From Streptomyces cathayae (GTDB taxonomy: Bacteria; Actinomycetota; Actinomycetes; Streptomycetales; Streptomycetaceae): a DNA stretch of 64,000 bases. The stretch is from contig NZ_CP121682.1 in NCBI RefSeq assembly GCF_029760955.1, forward strand, positions 4,030,001 to 4,094,000, in the 5' to 3' direction. Shown here piece after piece: positions 1 through 8,349 of the stretch. Under the pieces are notes generated by a model. It had not been told where the DNA came from. It worked only from the letters and a program-made list of their open reading frames with translations, and did no database searches. How positions within the stretch are numbered: position 1 is the stretch's first letter; every line of letters starts with the position of its first letter. The translations under genes and the position numbers were made by a program.

Positions 1-990
1 CCCGGCCTCGCCGACGTACTGGGCGAGCACCCCCTGGTGCACCCGGTCGGCAGGCGGTTCCACTACTCGAACCCCGGATACGCGCTGCTCGGCGCGCTCG
101 TGGAGAAGATGCGCGGTGCTTCGTGGGAGGCCGTTCTCCGACGTGAAGTGCTCGAGCCCTTGAGTCTGCATCGGACAGGTGTGCGCCCGCAGGCACCGTA
201 TGCGGATGGCTGGGCGGTGCATCCATGGGCGGACGTGATGCAACGTGAGCCCGCCGAGGATCTCGGACGGATGGCACCCGCAGGTCAACTCTGGTCCACC
301 ACAAGTGATTTGGCGCGTTTTGCCGCGTTTCTGGCCCATGGTGACGAGCGGGTACTGGATATCGGGTCGTTGCGAGAGATGAGGAGGCCGGCGGCACCGG
401 CGGAGGCGGCGGACGTGGCGAGCGGCTATGCGTACGGCCTGGGAATGGAGGTGCGTCACCGGGACGGGCGGGCCCTCATCGGGCACACCGGATCACTGCC
501 GGGCTTCCTTGCCTGTCTTGTGATGAGCGTGGAGGACGACGTGGCCGCGGTGGTCCTGGCGAACTGCACGTCCGGACCGCTGCTGTTCCCGGTCGCCGCC
601 GATCTCGTTCGGATCGTCGCCGAGGCGGAACCCCGTATCCCCGCGCCCTGGCGGCCGTTGCGGGAGGCGGACTCCGCTGTGCTGGAGCTGGTGGGGCAGT
701 GGTACTGGGGGACGCTCGGCTTCGCCCTGCGGCTGTCGGCCGACGGGCTGGTGTCGCTGGAGCCGCTGTCCGGCAAGGGCCGTGGTTCGAGTTTCCGATC
801 GAACGGCGACGGCACCTGGACAGGACTGGAGGGTTACTACGCCGGAGAGCTCCTGAGGCCCGTACGGCGGTCGGACGGATCGGTGAGCCATCTGGACCTC
901 GGGTCCTTCGTGTTCAACCGCCGACCGTATGACGAGGAGGCTTTTGTACCGGGCGGAGCGGATCCCGAGGGATGGCGGGGCGTCGGGTAG
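1..990 (+). CDS. Serine beta-lactamase-like hydrolase, 5'-truncated by window
   Basis: The reading frame is open from base 1, so the true start lies upstream; 329 residues are visible. A Tyr-Ser-Asn motif (residues 22-24) matches the YxN element of class C beta-lactamases and DD-peptidases, and His-Thr-Gly near residue 162 stands in for the KTG triad. The nucleophile SxxK motif would be upstream of the window. After the catalytic fold there is an extra C-terminal region of about 120 residues with a WYWG element, as in esterase-type family members. The exact substrate (peptide, ester or beta-lactam) cannot be told. The gene converges on the acetyltransferase at 1055, with a parS-containing hairpin between them. 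Confidence 0.8.
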   Translation, partial: PGLADVLGEHPLVHPVGRRFHYSNPGYALLGALVEKMRGASWEAVLRREVLEPLSLHRTGVRPQAPYADGWAVHPWADVMQREPAEDLGRMAPAGQLWSTTSDLARFAAFLAHGDERVLDIGSLREMRRPAAPAEAADVASGYAYGLGMEVRHRDGRALIGHTGSLPGFLACLVMSVEDDVAAVVLANCTSGPLLFPVAADLVRIVAEAEPRIPAPWRPLREADSAVLELVGQWYWGTLGFALRLSADGLVSLEPLSGKGRGSSFRSNGDGTWTGLEGYYAGELLRPVRRSDGSVSHLDLGSFVFNRRPYDEEAFVPGGADPEGWRGVG

Positions 991-1016
991 GCCCGGTTGT
1001 GCGGAAGGTTGTGGAA

Positions 1017-1044
1017 GGAGCCTGTTTCACGTGAAACAGGCTCC
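1017..1044. terminator. 28-bp perfect palindrome, bidirectional terminator with parS core
   Basis: Bases 1017-1044 form a perfect 28-bp palindrome lying between the converging stop codons at 990 and 1055. The central 14 bases (1024-1037) are exactly GTTTCACGTGAAAC, the ParB site. The flanks GGAGCCT/AGGCTCC extend it into a hairpin suited to ending both transcripts. Confidence 0.65.
1024..1037. promoter_or_regulatory. parS site 1 (perfect)
   Basis: GTTTCACGTGAAAC, 14/14 match to the Streptomyces/Bacillus parS consensus bound by ParB for chromosome segregation. It is intergenic and sits in the middle of a convergent terminator. Confidence 0.92.
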
Positions 1045-1054
1045 TTGTCCGCCT

Positions 1055-1507
1055 TCACAGTGTGAGCTTGAAACCCACGTGGGAAGCCGAGAAGCCGAGC
1101 CGCTCGTAGAAGCGGTGGGCGTCGGCGCGGGTGCTGTCGGAGGTCAGCTGGACCAACTGGCAGCCCTGGTGACGGGACTCATCGATGGCCCACTCGATGA
1201 GCCGGGTCCCGAGGCCGCTGCCGCGCTCCTCGGTGTGGATGCGGACGCCCTCGATGATCGACCTCGTGGAACCGCGCCGGGACAGCCCGGGGACGATCGT
1301 GAGTTGGAGCGTGCCGACGACACGGCCCTGGCGGACCGCGACGACCAGATGCTGGTTCGGATCGGAGCTGAGTCGCTCCAGGGCAGCCAGGTACGGGCGA
1401 TGGTCGTCCGGGGACTCACGTTGTGCGCCCAAGGGGTCGTCCGCGAGCATGTCGACGATCGCCGGGATGTCGCCGGCGACTGCGGGGCGTATCTCAAGAT
1501 CTCCCAT
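1055..1507 (-). CDS. GNAT family N-acetyltransferase
   Basis: 150 residues, the usual length of a single GNAT domain, which transfers acetyl from acetyl-CoA to an amine. The acetyl-CoA loop is seen as RGSGLG (95-100), followed by a helix, and the C-terminal FYERLGF signature typical of the fold is present. The first residues, MGDLEIRPAVAGD, are a typical beta-1 start, so ATG at 1507 is convincing. The substrate is unknown; neighbours give no clear hint. It converges with the upstream hydrolase over the parS hairpin. Confidence 0.85.
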   Translation of the reverse strand: MGDLEIRPAVAGDIPAIVDMLADDPLGAQRESPDDHRPYLAALERLSSDPNQHLVVAVRQGRVVGTLQLTIVPGLSRRGSTRSIIEGVRIHTEERGSGLGTRLIEWAIDESRHQGCQLVQLTSDSTRADAHRFYERLGFSASHVGFKLTL

Positions 1508-1545
1508 GGCCGCACCCTACGCAGACATGCGTCGAGGCGGTTGCC

Positions 1546-2016
1546 TCATGCAGGTACCGATACCGATGTCTTCAGTGTCTCCACTGCGCGGACCAGTGGG
1601 GCCAGTTCGGGGTTCTCCGCCGCCGCGTCGAGAGCCTCGCGCAGCGCGGAGTCATTGGTCGGCCGTGCTTTCTCCAGCAGCAGGAGACCGGCCTGCGTGA
1701 CGTTGGTGTAGATGCCGCGCCGGTCCGTGGGGCACAGATAGCGCTCCAGCAGGCCGCGGTTCTCGAGCCGGGTGACCAGGCGGGTGGTGGCGCTCTGGCT
1801 GAGTACGACCGCGTCGGCCACCTGCTTCATCTGGAGATGCCCCCCGACGCCGTCGTGCTGTCGGCTCAGGACGTCCAGCAGGGAGTACTCCCGCACGCTC
1901 AGATCGTGCTGGGCCTGGAGCGCCCGCTCGATATGGGCCTCGATTCTCCCGTGCAGCAACGAGAGCGCGCACCAGCCCTGAGTGAGGGCGGTCAGTGCGG
2001 GATCCGTGGCGGTCAT
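1546..2016 (-). CDS. MarR family transcriptional regulator
   Basis: 156 residues with the winged-helix layout of MarR proteins: a helix rich in HIERALQAQHDLS, then a recognition region containing VVLSQSATTRLVTRLENRG (about residues 70-88), then the wing with DRRGIYTNVT. MarR dimers usually repress an adjacent efflux gene and release DNA on binding a small aromatic ligand. ATG at 2016 has an upstream GGAGGG ribosome site. The gene is divergent from the MFS transporter at 2159, and the 142-bp gap holds repeated GCGC(T/A)TGC motifs, so local repression of the transporter and itself is the likely role. Confidence 0.88.
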   Translation of the reverse strand: MTATDPALTALTQGWCALSLLHGRIEAHIERALQAQHDLSVREYSLLDVLSRQHDGVGGHLQMKQVADAVVLSQSATTRLVTRLENRGLLERYLCPTDRRGIYTNVTQAGLLLLEKARPTNDSALREALDAAAENPELAPLVRAVETLKTSVSVPA

Positions 2017-2075
2017 GGGCGTTCCCTCCGTTCAGGAGCTGCTGAGGCCAGGGTAGAGCAAGACCGAAATAGACC

Positions 2076-2134
2076 GCGCTTGCAAGTAGCCCGCGCATGC
2101 AACTATTGTCCTTGCCTGTAAGGCGCATGCGCAA
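2076..2134. promoter_or_regulatory. Candidate MarR operator repeats
   Basis: Three related motifs lie in the divergent marR-MFS gap: GCGCTTGCAA (2076-2085), GCGCATGCAA (2093-2102) and GCGCATGCGC (2123-2132). The last contains a palindrome. Position and repetition suggest operator half-sites; binding by this MarR is inferred. Confidence 0.5.
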
Positions 2135-2158
2135 TCAGTTGAAAGGTCTGTTTCCTTC

Positions 2159-3373
2159 ATGCCTCTCGCGCTCCTCGCCCTCGCGATCGGGGCTTTCGGG
2201 ATCGGAACGACGGAGTTCGTGATCATGGGTTTGCTGCCCGAGGTCGCAGGTGACTTCGGTGTCTCCATCCCCACCGCCGGCCATCTGGTGACCGGCTACG
2301 CCCTGGGCGTCGTGTTCGGTGCCCCGCTGATGACCGTGTTCGGCACCAAGGTCTCCCGCAAGCGGATGCTGATGATGCTGATGGGCCTGTTCATCGTCGG
2401 CAACCTGCTCTCGGCTCTGGCCCCCGTCTTCGGCGTCATGCTGCTCGGGCGGGTGATCGCCTCACTGGCCCACGGTGCCTTCTTCGGTATCGGCTCCGTG
2501 GTCGCGGCAGAGCTGGTCGCCCCCGACAAGAAGGCCGGGGCCATCGCCATGATGTTCACCGGGCTGACCGTCGCCAATGTCGTCGGTGTTCCCCTGGGCA
2601 CTCTCGTCGGCCAGTCCGCCGGCTGGCGTGTCACGTTCGGGATCGTCGCCGCGCTCGGTGCCGTCGGTCTGGTCGGCATCGCCAAGCTCGTTCCCGACCT
2701 CCCCCGGCCGGAGGGCGTACGGCTACGTGATGAACTGGCCGCTTTCAAGAACGTCCAGGTCCTGCTGGCCATGGCGATGACCGTGCTGGGCTTCGGCGGT
2801 GTCTTCGCGGCCATCACCTACATCGCGCCGATGATGACGCGCGTCGCCGGCTTCGCCGACGGATCCGTCACCTGGCTGCTGGTCCTCTTCGGCCTCGGCA
2901 TGGTCGGGGGCAATCTCATCGGCGGCAAGTACGCGGATCGCGCCCTGATGCCCATGCTGTACGTGTCTCTGGGCGCTCTCGCCGTCGTGCTGGCGCTCTT
3001 CACACTGACCGCGCACCACAAGGTCCTGGCGGCCGTCACGATCGTCCTGATCGGCGGCCTGGGCTTCGCCACCGTCCCGCCCCTGCAGAAGCGGGTTCTC
3101 GACCAGGCTCACGGCGCCCCCACCCTGGCCTCGGCCATGAACATCGGCGCCTTCAACCTCGGCAACGCCCTGGCCGCGTGGCTCGGGGGTCTCGTGATCG
3201 CGGCAGGGCTCGGTTACACCGCTCCCAACTGGGTCGGCGCCGTTCTTGCGGCGGGTGCCCTGCTGCTGGCCTTCGTGTCCGCCGCCCTCGACCACCGGGA
3301 CAAGGCCTCCAGCGCCGGGGGCGCAGTCACAGGCCCGGCGCCCACCGGACAGCGGACCTCAGTCCCCCACTGA
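2159..3373 (+). CDS. MFS efflux transporter, DHA1 (AraJ/CmlR-like) family
   Basis: 404 residues with about 12 hydrophobic segments, the size of a 12-TM drug:H+ antiporter. The start GxxEFVIMGLLPEVAGDFGV and the loop 2-3 motif A (GTKVSRKRM, residues 62-70) match the AraJ/chloramphenicol-resistance branch. It should sit in the cytoplasmic membrane and export small hydrophobic compounds or sugars; the substrate cannot be read from sequence. ATG 2159 follows GAAAGG at 2141. The divergent MarR is its likely regulator, and the HbpS-like gene 154 bp downstream may be co-transcribed. The last 25 residues are a soluble low-complexity tail. Confidence 0.88.
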   Translation: MPLALLALAIGAFGIGTTEFVIMGLLPEVAGDFGVSIPTAGHLVTGYALGVVFGAPLMTVFGTKVSRKRMLMMLMGLFIVGNLLSALAPVFGVMLLGRVIASLAHGAFFGIGSVVAAELVAPDKKAGAIAMMFTGLTVANVVGVPLGTLVGQSAGWRVTFGIVAALGAVGLVGIAKLVPDLPRPEGVRLRDELAAFKNVQVLLAMAMTVLGFGGVFAAITYIAPMMTRVAGFADGSVTWLLVLFGLGMVGGNLIGGKYADRALMPMLYVSLGALAVVLALFTLTAHHKVLAAVTIVLIGGLGFATVPPLQKRVLDQAHGAPTLASAMNIGAFNLGNALAAWLGGLVIAAGLGYTAPNWVGAVLAAGALLLAFVSAALDHRDKASSAGGAVTGPAPTGQRTSVPH

Positions 3374-3527
3374 TCCGAACGCCGGCGAGAACGAGCCCGG
3401 AACCGTCCTCACCCCCCGTCCTCGGCCGCCACCGGCCACCTCCTCACCACGACCACCGATGTCACCACGGCCACCGACGTCACCGTTGCAACCCGGCATC
3501 GCCCGTACACCAAGGAGTTACTTGCTC

Positions 3528-3950
3528 ATGAGCACCACCACCGCTGTCGTCCCGCTCACCACCGCTGACGCCGAAGCCCTGGTCGCAGCCGCGCACCAGG
3601 CTGCCGAGGCCGCCGGGGTCACGGTCAGCGTGACCGTCCTGGACGCAGGAGGGCATCTGCTCGCCTTCCGGAGGGACGACCGCGCCGTGCTGATCTCCGG
3701 TGAGACCAGCACCCGCAAGGCGTACACCGCGCTTCAGCTGGACGCGCCCACCGCGGACCTCGTCGAGGCCGTGCAGCCGGGAGGGCTCTTCCACACCCTG
3801 CCCACCGCACTGGACCGGCCGCTGCTGTTCATCGCCGGTGGTGTGCCCGTCCGGCGCGGCGGCCGGCTGATCGGCGCGGTCGGCGTCGGCGGCGGTGCGC
3901 CGGAGCAGGATCACTCCTTCGCCACGGCTGCCGTGGACGCCCTCGCCTGA
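3528..3950 (+). CDS. GlcG/HbpS family (DUF336) protein
   Basis: 140 residues covering a full DUF336 domain. Family members include HbpS of S. reticuli, an extracellular haem-binding redox sensor component, and GlcG, of unknown role in glycolate clusters. The family signatures VTVLDAGGHLLAFRRDD (about 33-49) and the later GGVPVRR...GAVGVGG segment are clear. ATG 3528 follows AAGGAG at 3512 with good spacing; longer in-frame openings upstream have no ribosome site. No signal peptide is visible, so it is probably cytoplasmic. It lies just downstream of the MFS gene, a common pairing in actinomycetes, perhaps under the same MarR control. Confidence 0.85.
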   Translation: MSTTTAVVPLTTADAEALVAAAHQAAEAAGVTVSVTVLDAGGHLLAFRRDDRAVLISGETSTRKAYTALQLDAPTADLVEAVQPGGLFHTLPTALDRPLLFIAGGVPVRRGGRLIGAVGVGGGAPEQDHSFATAAVDALA

Positions 3951-3969
3951 CGGGCGGTCCCCCAGGGCA

Positions 3970-4000
3970 CGCCGGTTCCCGGAAACTTCGGGAACCGGCG
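3970..4000. terminator. Bidirectional hairpin terminator
   Basis: A perfect 12-bp stem (CGCCGGTTCCCG, 3970-3981, with 3989-4000) around a 7-base loop lies between the convergent stops at 3950 and 4019. Confidence 0.8.
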
Positions 4001-4018
4001 TCGTCGTGTCCGGAGACC

Positions 4019-4888
4019 TCAGCCGGCCGCGACCGTCACGGGGGCGAACCTTCGGGTCCAGTCCCCGGGCATTTCCGTGATCCCGTACGTCATGACCGCG
4101 TTGAAGGCGATGGATGCCAGACCGCGCTCCTTCGCCCAGGCCAGCAGCTCTCCATGCCGTACATCGATGTCCGTCCGCAGCGGCCGGTCGGTGTGAGCGG
4201 CGAGAGAAGCGAGGAGTGCCATGGCTGTAGGGGTGTCGAGGGCGATCAGCGGGCCCACGACATGGGTGTCCATATTGGGCCACGCGGCCGCGTAACCGAT
4301 GATCCGGCCGTTCTCCTCGGCCACGCGCACCTGGTCGGCGAATGCGGGCAGCCGGGTGACGATGTGCGTACGGTCCGCCCCGAACACCTCCTCGTCGAGC
4401 CGGAGGAGGGCGGGCAGGTCCGCGGCGGTGGCGGTGCGGGTGAAGGCCCCTGGAAGCTCTGCCCCGCCCGGGACGAAGTGCCCGCGGAGCATTTCCGCCC
4501 GGCCGATGACCTTGAAACCGAGCTCTTCGTAGAGAGGGAGGCCGTTCGGTGTCGCGTGCAGTGTCAGGGGCGTGGCGCTCATCGCCGACATGACATGGCG
4601 CATCAAGTGGCGTCCGATGCCCTGGCGGGCATGCCGTTCGGCGACCAGGACCATACCGATGGCCCCGAGTGCGGGGCGCTCCTGAGGGCCGTACTCGGTG
4701 ACGACACAGGCGGTGCCCAGACCGCCGTCGGGATCGTCGATCCCGTAGCCCTTCCCCGCGGAGAGAAGAAGCCCCCACTTGTGCTCCTCACGCGGCCACC
4801 CGCGATCCTCGGACAGGTCGGCGCAGGCCGGGAGATCGCGGAGGGTGAGGCGACGGATGGGCAGAGAAGCAAGGGAGGGTGTCGGCAC
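4019..4888 (-). CDS. Two-domain GNAT acetyltransferase
   Basis: 289 residues, about twice a single GNAT domain. The N-terminal half has a full acetyl-CoA signature (AERHARQGIGRHLMRH, about residues 84-99) and the LYEELGFK end strand. The C-terminal half (from about 150) repeats a weaker GNAT-like pattern, as in Eis-type or tandem-GNAT proteins. It should acetylate small molecules or protein amines in the cytoplasm; the substrate is unknown. ATG 4888 begins a standard LPIRRLTLRDLPA strand-helix start. It is 97 bp downstream of the Nudix gene on the same strand. Confidence 0.8.
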   Translation of the reverse strand: MPTPSLASLPIRRLTLRDLPACADLSEDRGWPREEHKWGLLLSAGKGYGIDDPDGGLGTACVVTEYGPQERPALGAIGMVLVAERHARQGIGRHLMRHVMSAMSATPLTLHATPNGLPLYEELGFKVIGRAEMLRGHFVPGGAELPGAFTRTATAADLPALLRLDEEVFGADRTHIVTRLPAFADQVRVAEENGRIIGYAAAWPNMDTHVVGPLIALDTPTAMALLASLAAHTDRPLRTDIDVRHGELLAWAKERGLASIAFNAVMTYGITEMPGDWTRRFAPVTVAAG

Positions 4889-4984
4889 GCAGGTCAGGCT
4901 GTCCGACGGAGGCTGTCGGTGTCCACCCGTTTCCGAGATCTCGGGAAGCCCACGCGCCGGTGTCCTCCGGGTGGTGCCCGGGGG

Positions 4985-5467
4985 TCATCCCAGGTCGGGA
5001 GCGTGCATGGCGCGTACACCCTCGATGTTGCCGTCCAGGTAGTGCCGTAGTGACAACGGGACGAGATGGACGGAGGCGATGCCCACGCGAGTGAACGGCA
5101 CACGGACGATCTGGTACTCGCCGGTGGGCTCGTCGACCTCCGGGCCGTGTCGCAACGACGGATCCATGGACTCCAGACGGCAAACGAAGAAATGCTGCAC
5201 CTTCACCCCGGTGGCGCCACCGTCCTCGCCGATGTGCTCCACCGTGTCGACGAAGCAGGGCACCACGTCGGTGATCTTGGCGCCGAGTTCCTCGTACACC
5301 TCTCGGTGCAGGGCGTCGACGACGGTCGGGTCCTCCGGCTCGACTCCTCCCCCGGGGGTGACCCAGTAGGGATCCACGCCGGGCTTGGTCCGCTTGATCA
5401 GGATCAGGTGATCACCGTCCAGCAGGACGGCACGGGCGGTGCGCTTGACCACGGGTCGGACGGTCAT
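4985..5467 (-). CDS. Nudix hydrolase
   Basis: 160 residues with a Nudix box around residues 39-63: GGGVEP...REVYEELGA. The REVYEELG metal-binding helix is intact; the spacing between the first Gly and REV is a residue or two longer than the strict GX5EX7REUXEEXGU pattern, which is common in MutT/YjhB relatives. Such enzymes hydrolyse nucleoside diphosphates linked to another group using Mg2+. ATG 5467 gives MTVRPVVKRTARAVLL, a normal first strand. A parS-like site lies 22 bp upstream, within the presumed leader or promoter. Confidence 0.85.
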   Translation of the reverse strand: MTVRPVVKRTARAVLLDGDHLILIKRTKPGVDPYWVTPGGGVEPEDPTVVDALHREVYEELGAKITDVVPCFVDTVEHIGEDGGATGVKVQHFFVCRLESMDPSLRHGPEVDEPTGEYQIVRVPFTRVGIASVHLVPLSLRHYLDGNIEGVRAMHAPDLG

Positions 5468-5488
5468 GGAGGAAATGTGGCCCAGCTT

Positions 5489-5502
5489 GTTCCACGTGAA
5501 AC
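5489..5502. promoter_or_regulatory. parS-like site 2 (13/14)
   Basis: GTTCCACGTGAAAC differs from the parS consensus by one base (T to C at position 4). It is intergenic between the Nudix start (5467) and the LysR stop (5555). Confidence 0.75.
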
Positions 5503-5554
5503 ATCGCGACAGGCCGGCGGCCGGTTTTCCCGGATGAGCCGCGTGGCCGCAGGA

Positions 5555-6460
5555 TCAGCACCAGTCGGTGGCTGTCTGCTGCAGCCACTCATGAGCACGC
5601 GCGACATGCGGCATTGCCAGCGTGCCGTTCCGGACCACCAGGAAGTACGTACGCAGCGGTGGCACGGCGGGCTCGTGCAGCGCGATCACCTCTCCGCGTT
5701 CGAGTGCGGACGTGCACAGGTACCGGGGCAGTACGGCCAGCCCGGCACCCGCGGCGACGCAGGCCAGCACCGCGCGTAGATCCGGAACGATGACGGTGCC
5801 CGGGGTGACAGGGCGGGAGTCGAAGACGGAGGCCCAGTAGCGGGAGACGAGGGGAAGCGACTCGTGCACCTCGATCACCGGGATCTGTTCCAGCGCGGAC
5901 CTCCCGGTGCGGTGGAGCCTGTCGGAGCCGGCTTGCCGAGTCCAGCGGGGCGCGGCGACCAGGACGTGCTCCTCGTCGCAGAGCGCGGTCGCCGAGAGCA
6001 GCGTGCCCCGCGGCCGGACCGTACTGATGGCCAGATCATGCCGCCCCGCGGCCAGCCCTTCCAGGGTTTCCTCGGCGGTCCCGAAGGAGGTGCGTAAGGC
6101 GAAGCTGCGGCCGTTCTCGCGGGTCAGCGCGGTGAGCGCGGGCACCGCCCGCTCGGCAGTGAATTCGAGAGGCCCTGCCAGGTGCAGTGTCCGCGAGGAG
6201 GAGTCCTCTTCGAGTCCGGTCTCGGTGATCTCCATCAGAGCGTCGAGATGCGGCGCCGCTTTGTGGGCGAGTTCGTCTCCGATGGTCGTCGGTGTCACGC
6301 CGCGGGCCTGCCGCAGGAACAGGGGCCGGCCCAGCTGCCGTTCCAGGGTCCGTATCTGCGAGGTCACGGCAGGCTGGGAGAGGCCGAGCAGGGCGGCGGC
6401 CCGGGTGAAGGAGCCGGCTCGGTGCACGGTCACGAAGGTCCGCAACAAGGCCAGGTCCAC
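5555..6460 (-). CDS. LysR family transcriptional regulator
   Basis: 301 residues, the standard LysR length. The N-terminal winged helix (residues 1-62) has the classic FVTVHRAGSFTRAAALLGLSQPAVTSQIRTLE pattern in pieces, followed by a periplasmic-binding-like effector domain. The start is GTG 6460, preceded by GAGGAGGG. LysR proteins generally regulate a divergent gene, but here the next gene upstream is on the same strand, so its target is unclear. The 5' region has an AT-rich CTAT-N10-ATAG element (6505-6522) that could be a LysR box; this is speculative. Confidence 0.88.
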   Translation of the reverse strand: MDLALLRTFVTVHRAGSFTRAAALLGLSQPAVTSQIRTLERQLGRPLFLRQARGVTPTTIGDELAHKAAPHLDALMEITETGLEEDSSSRTLHLAGPLEFTAERAVPALTALTRENGRSFALRTSFGTAEETLEGLAAGRHDLAISTVRPRGTLLSATALCDEEHVLVAAPRWTRQAGSDRLHRTGRSALEQIPVIEVHESLPLVSRYWASVFDSRPVTPGTVIVPDLRAVLACVAAGAGLAVLPRYLCTSALERGEVIALHEPAVPPLRTYFLVVRNGTLAMPHVARAHEWLQQTATDWC

Positions 6461-6601
6461 GGCACGCCCTCCTCTTCGTCAGCCCCGTTGCCGCCCAGGC
6501 CCCACTATAAATATGTCGATAGGTCGCTGTCGCTACAGTGATTGGACACTGACATCGAGTCAACTAGCCTTGGTCGCGTGGTTCTTCGCGCGAAGAACCG
6601 A

Positions 6602-6640
6602 GGGCGGTCCGAGCCACGAGGGGGGAGGCTCGGACCGTCC
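6602..6640 (-). terminator. Hairpin downstream of the cystathionine lyase-like gene
   Basis: CGGTCCGAGCC (6605-6615) pairs perfectly with GGCTCGGACCG (6627-6637), extendable at the base, with an 11-base loop. It lies just after the stop at 6684 on the minus strand. Confidence 0.65.
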
Positions 6641-6683
6641 GTCGTCCGGAGCGGGACGCCTGTCACCCGTCCGAACGGCCCCG

Positions 6684-7856
6684 TCAGGCGGCCGTTTCGT
6701 CCAGTGCGTGCAGTACGTCCGCCACCAGGTCGGCCGGATCCTCGGCGCCGACGGAGAAACGGATGAAGCCCTCCGGAACCGCGTCCCCGCCCCAGCGGCC
6801 GCGCCGCTCGGCCGTGGACCGCACGCCGCCGAAGCTGGTCGCGGCGTCCACGAGCCGCAGCGCGTCGAGGAAACGGTCCGCACGCGCGCGCGTGGGCAGT
6901 GTGAAGGACACCACGCACCCGAAGCGTCGCATCTGCTGCGAGGCGACCCGGTGCGAGGGATCGTCCGGCAGCCCCGGATAGCGCAGTCCCGTCACCTCGG
7001 TCCGCTCCCGAAGGGCTTGAGCGAGCGTCAGCGCGGTGGCGTTCTGCCGGTCGACCCGCAACTGGAGTGTGGCGATCGAGCGGTGCGCGAGCCATGCCTC
7101 CATGGGGCCGGGGATGGCACCGACGATCTTGCGCCAGCGACGCACGGCGGCCATCGCCTCGGCGTCGCGGCCGACGACGTACCCCAGGAGGATGTCTCCG
7201 TGGCCGGTGAGCTGTTTGGTTCCGCTGGCCACGGCGAAGTCGGCACCGAGCTCCAGCGGGCGCTGGCCGAGCGGTGTCGCGAGAGTGTTGTCGACGGCGA
7301 CCAGTGCGCCGCGCGCATGTGCTGCTTCCGCGAGTCGCCGCACGTCGCACACGTCGAGCCCGGGGTTCGACGGTGTCTCGATCCACAACAGCCGCGCGCC
7401 GTCGAGGACGTCGAGCTGGGCGTCGCCGCCGGTCGGCGCGGTACGCACCTCGATGCCGTACGCCTCCAGCTGGGTGCGCACCAGGGGCAGCACCTGATAG
7501 CCGTCGTCCGGCAGGACGACCGTGTCCCCGGCGCGCAGCTGCGAGAAGAGCACCGAGGAGATCGCGGCCATGCCCGAGGCGAACACCAGGGTCTCGGCGC
7601 CGTCCTGCCCCGGGGCCTCCAGCTCTCCGATGGCCTGCTCCAGCAGCGTCCATGTGGGGTTCTCGTCCCGGCCGTAGGTGTAGGGGCCGGTGGGGTCGCC
7701 GGGCAGGTGGAAATGGGCGGCGAAGACGGGGCCGGGCAGGGTCGGTTCGTGCTTGACCGACTCGGGCAGTCCGGCCCGCACCGCGCGGGTGCCGTCACCG
7801 GTGAAGGGCCCTCTCGGGTCCGTCCCGCAGCCGCCGTCCGTCGTGGAATCGCTCAT
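6684..7856 (-). CDS. Cystathionine gamma-lyase/synthase family PLP enzyme
   Basis: 390 residues, the normal size of the Cys/Met-metabolism PLP family. The PLP lysine is K214 in SGTKQLTGHGD; the cofactor-contact YGR (61-63), ETPSNP (160-165) and VDNT (around D189) are also present. It should cleave or form the gamma carbon-sulfur bond of cystathionine in the cytoplasm; lyase and synthase cannot be separated safely by eye. Its ATG (7854-7856) overlaps the ptpA stop, so the two are translationally coupled. The first 20 residues are a poorly conserved extension. Confidence 0.85.
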   Translation of the reverse strand: MSDSTTDGGCGTDPRGPFTGDGTRAVRAGLPESVKHEPTLPGPVFAAHFHLPGDPTGPYTYGRDENPTWTLLEQAIGELEAPGQDGAETLVFASGMAAISSVLFSQLRAGDTVVLPDDGYQVLPLVRTQLEAYGIEVRTAPTGGDAQLDVLDGARLLWIETPSNPGLDVCDVRRLAEAAHARGALVAVDNTLATPLGQRPLELGADFAVASGTKQLTGHGDILLGYVVGRDAEAMAAVRRWRKIVGAIPGPMEAWLAHRSIATLQLRVDRQNATALTLAQALRERTEVTGLRYPGLPDDPSHRVASQQMRRFGCVVSFTLPTRARADRFLDALRLVDAATSFGGVRSTAERRGRWGGDAVPEGFIRFSVGAEDPADLVADVLHALDETAA

Positions 7857-8344
7857 ACCGATCGTCCTTCCGTCTGCTCGCGTACCGCGGTGAGCAGCCC
7901 GGTACCGGCCGCCTCCACCATCTCAAGACATGCGACGAAGCCGTCCGCACCTCCGTAGTACGGGTCCGGTATGTCGAGATCATCGCCCGCTTCGGGGTCG
8001 TACGAGCGCAGCAGGCGCACTTTGGCCGCGTCCTGTGGGGTGGGTGCCAGGCGGCGCAGTGCTTCGAGGTGGCCCGTGTCGAGCGCGACGACGAGATCGA
8101 GACGGGCGAACCACGACGGGTCGAACCGCCGGGCCGTGTGGTCCGCGGCGTAGCCGTTCTCCTCCAGGACGGCCACCGCGCGGGGATCGGCGCCGCCGCC
8201 CTCGTGCCAGCCGTGGGTGCCGGCGCTGTCCACCTCGACCGTGCCGTCGAGGCCGGCCTCCGCGACACGCGCGCGGAAGACGGCTTCGGCCATCGGGGAA
8301 CGGCAGATGTTGCCGGTGCAGACGAAACAGACGCGGTACGTCAA
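7853..8344 (-). CDS. ptpA: Low-molecular-weight protein-tyrosine phosphatase
   Basis: 163 residues. The P-loop signature CTGNICRS (Cys9 nucleophile, Arg15) and the general-acid region DIPDPYY (Asp127) are both intact, as in active LMW-PTPs. It should dephosphorylate phosphotyrosine proteins in the cytoplasm. The S. coelicolor homologue PtpA affects antibiotic production when overexpressed. The gene overlaps the downstream PLP enzyme by 4 bp and follows the holin-like gene by 5 bp, so all three probably form one operon. Confidence 0.92.
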   Translation of the reverse strand: MTYRVCFVCTGNICRSPMAEAVFRARVAEAGLDGTVEVDSAGTHGWHEGGGADPRAVAVLEENGYAADHTARRFDPSWFARLDLVVALDTGHLEALRRLAPTPQDAAKVRLLRSYDPEAGDDLDIPDPYYGGADGFVACLEMVEAAGTGLLTAVREQTEGRSV

Positions 8345-8349
8345 GGTGC

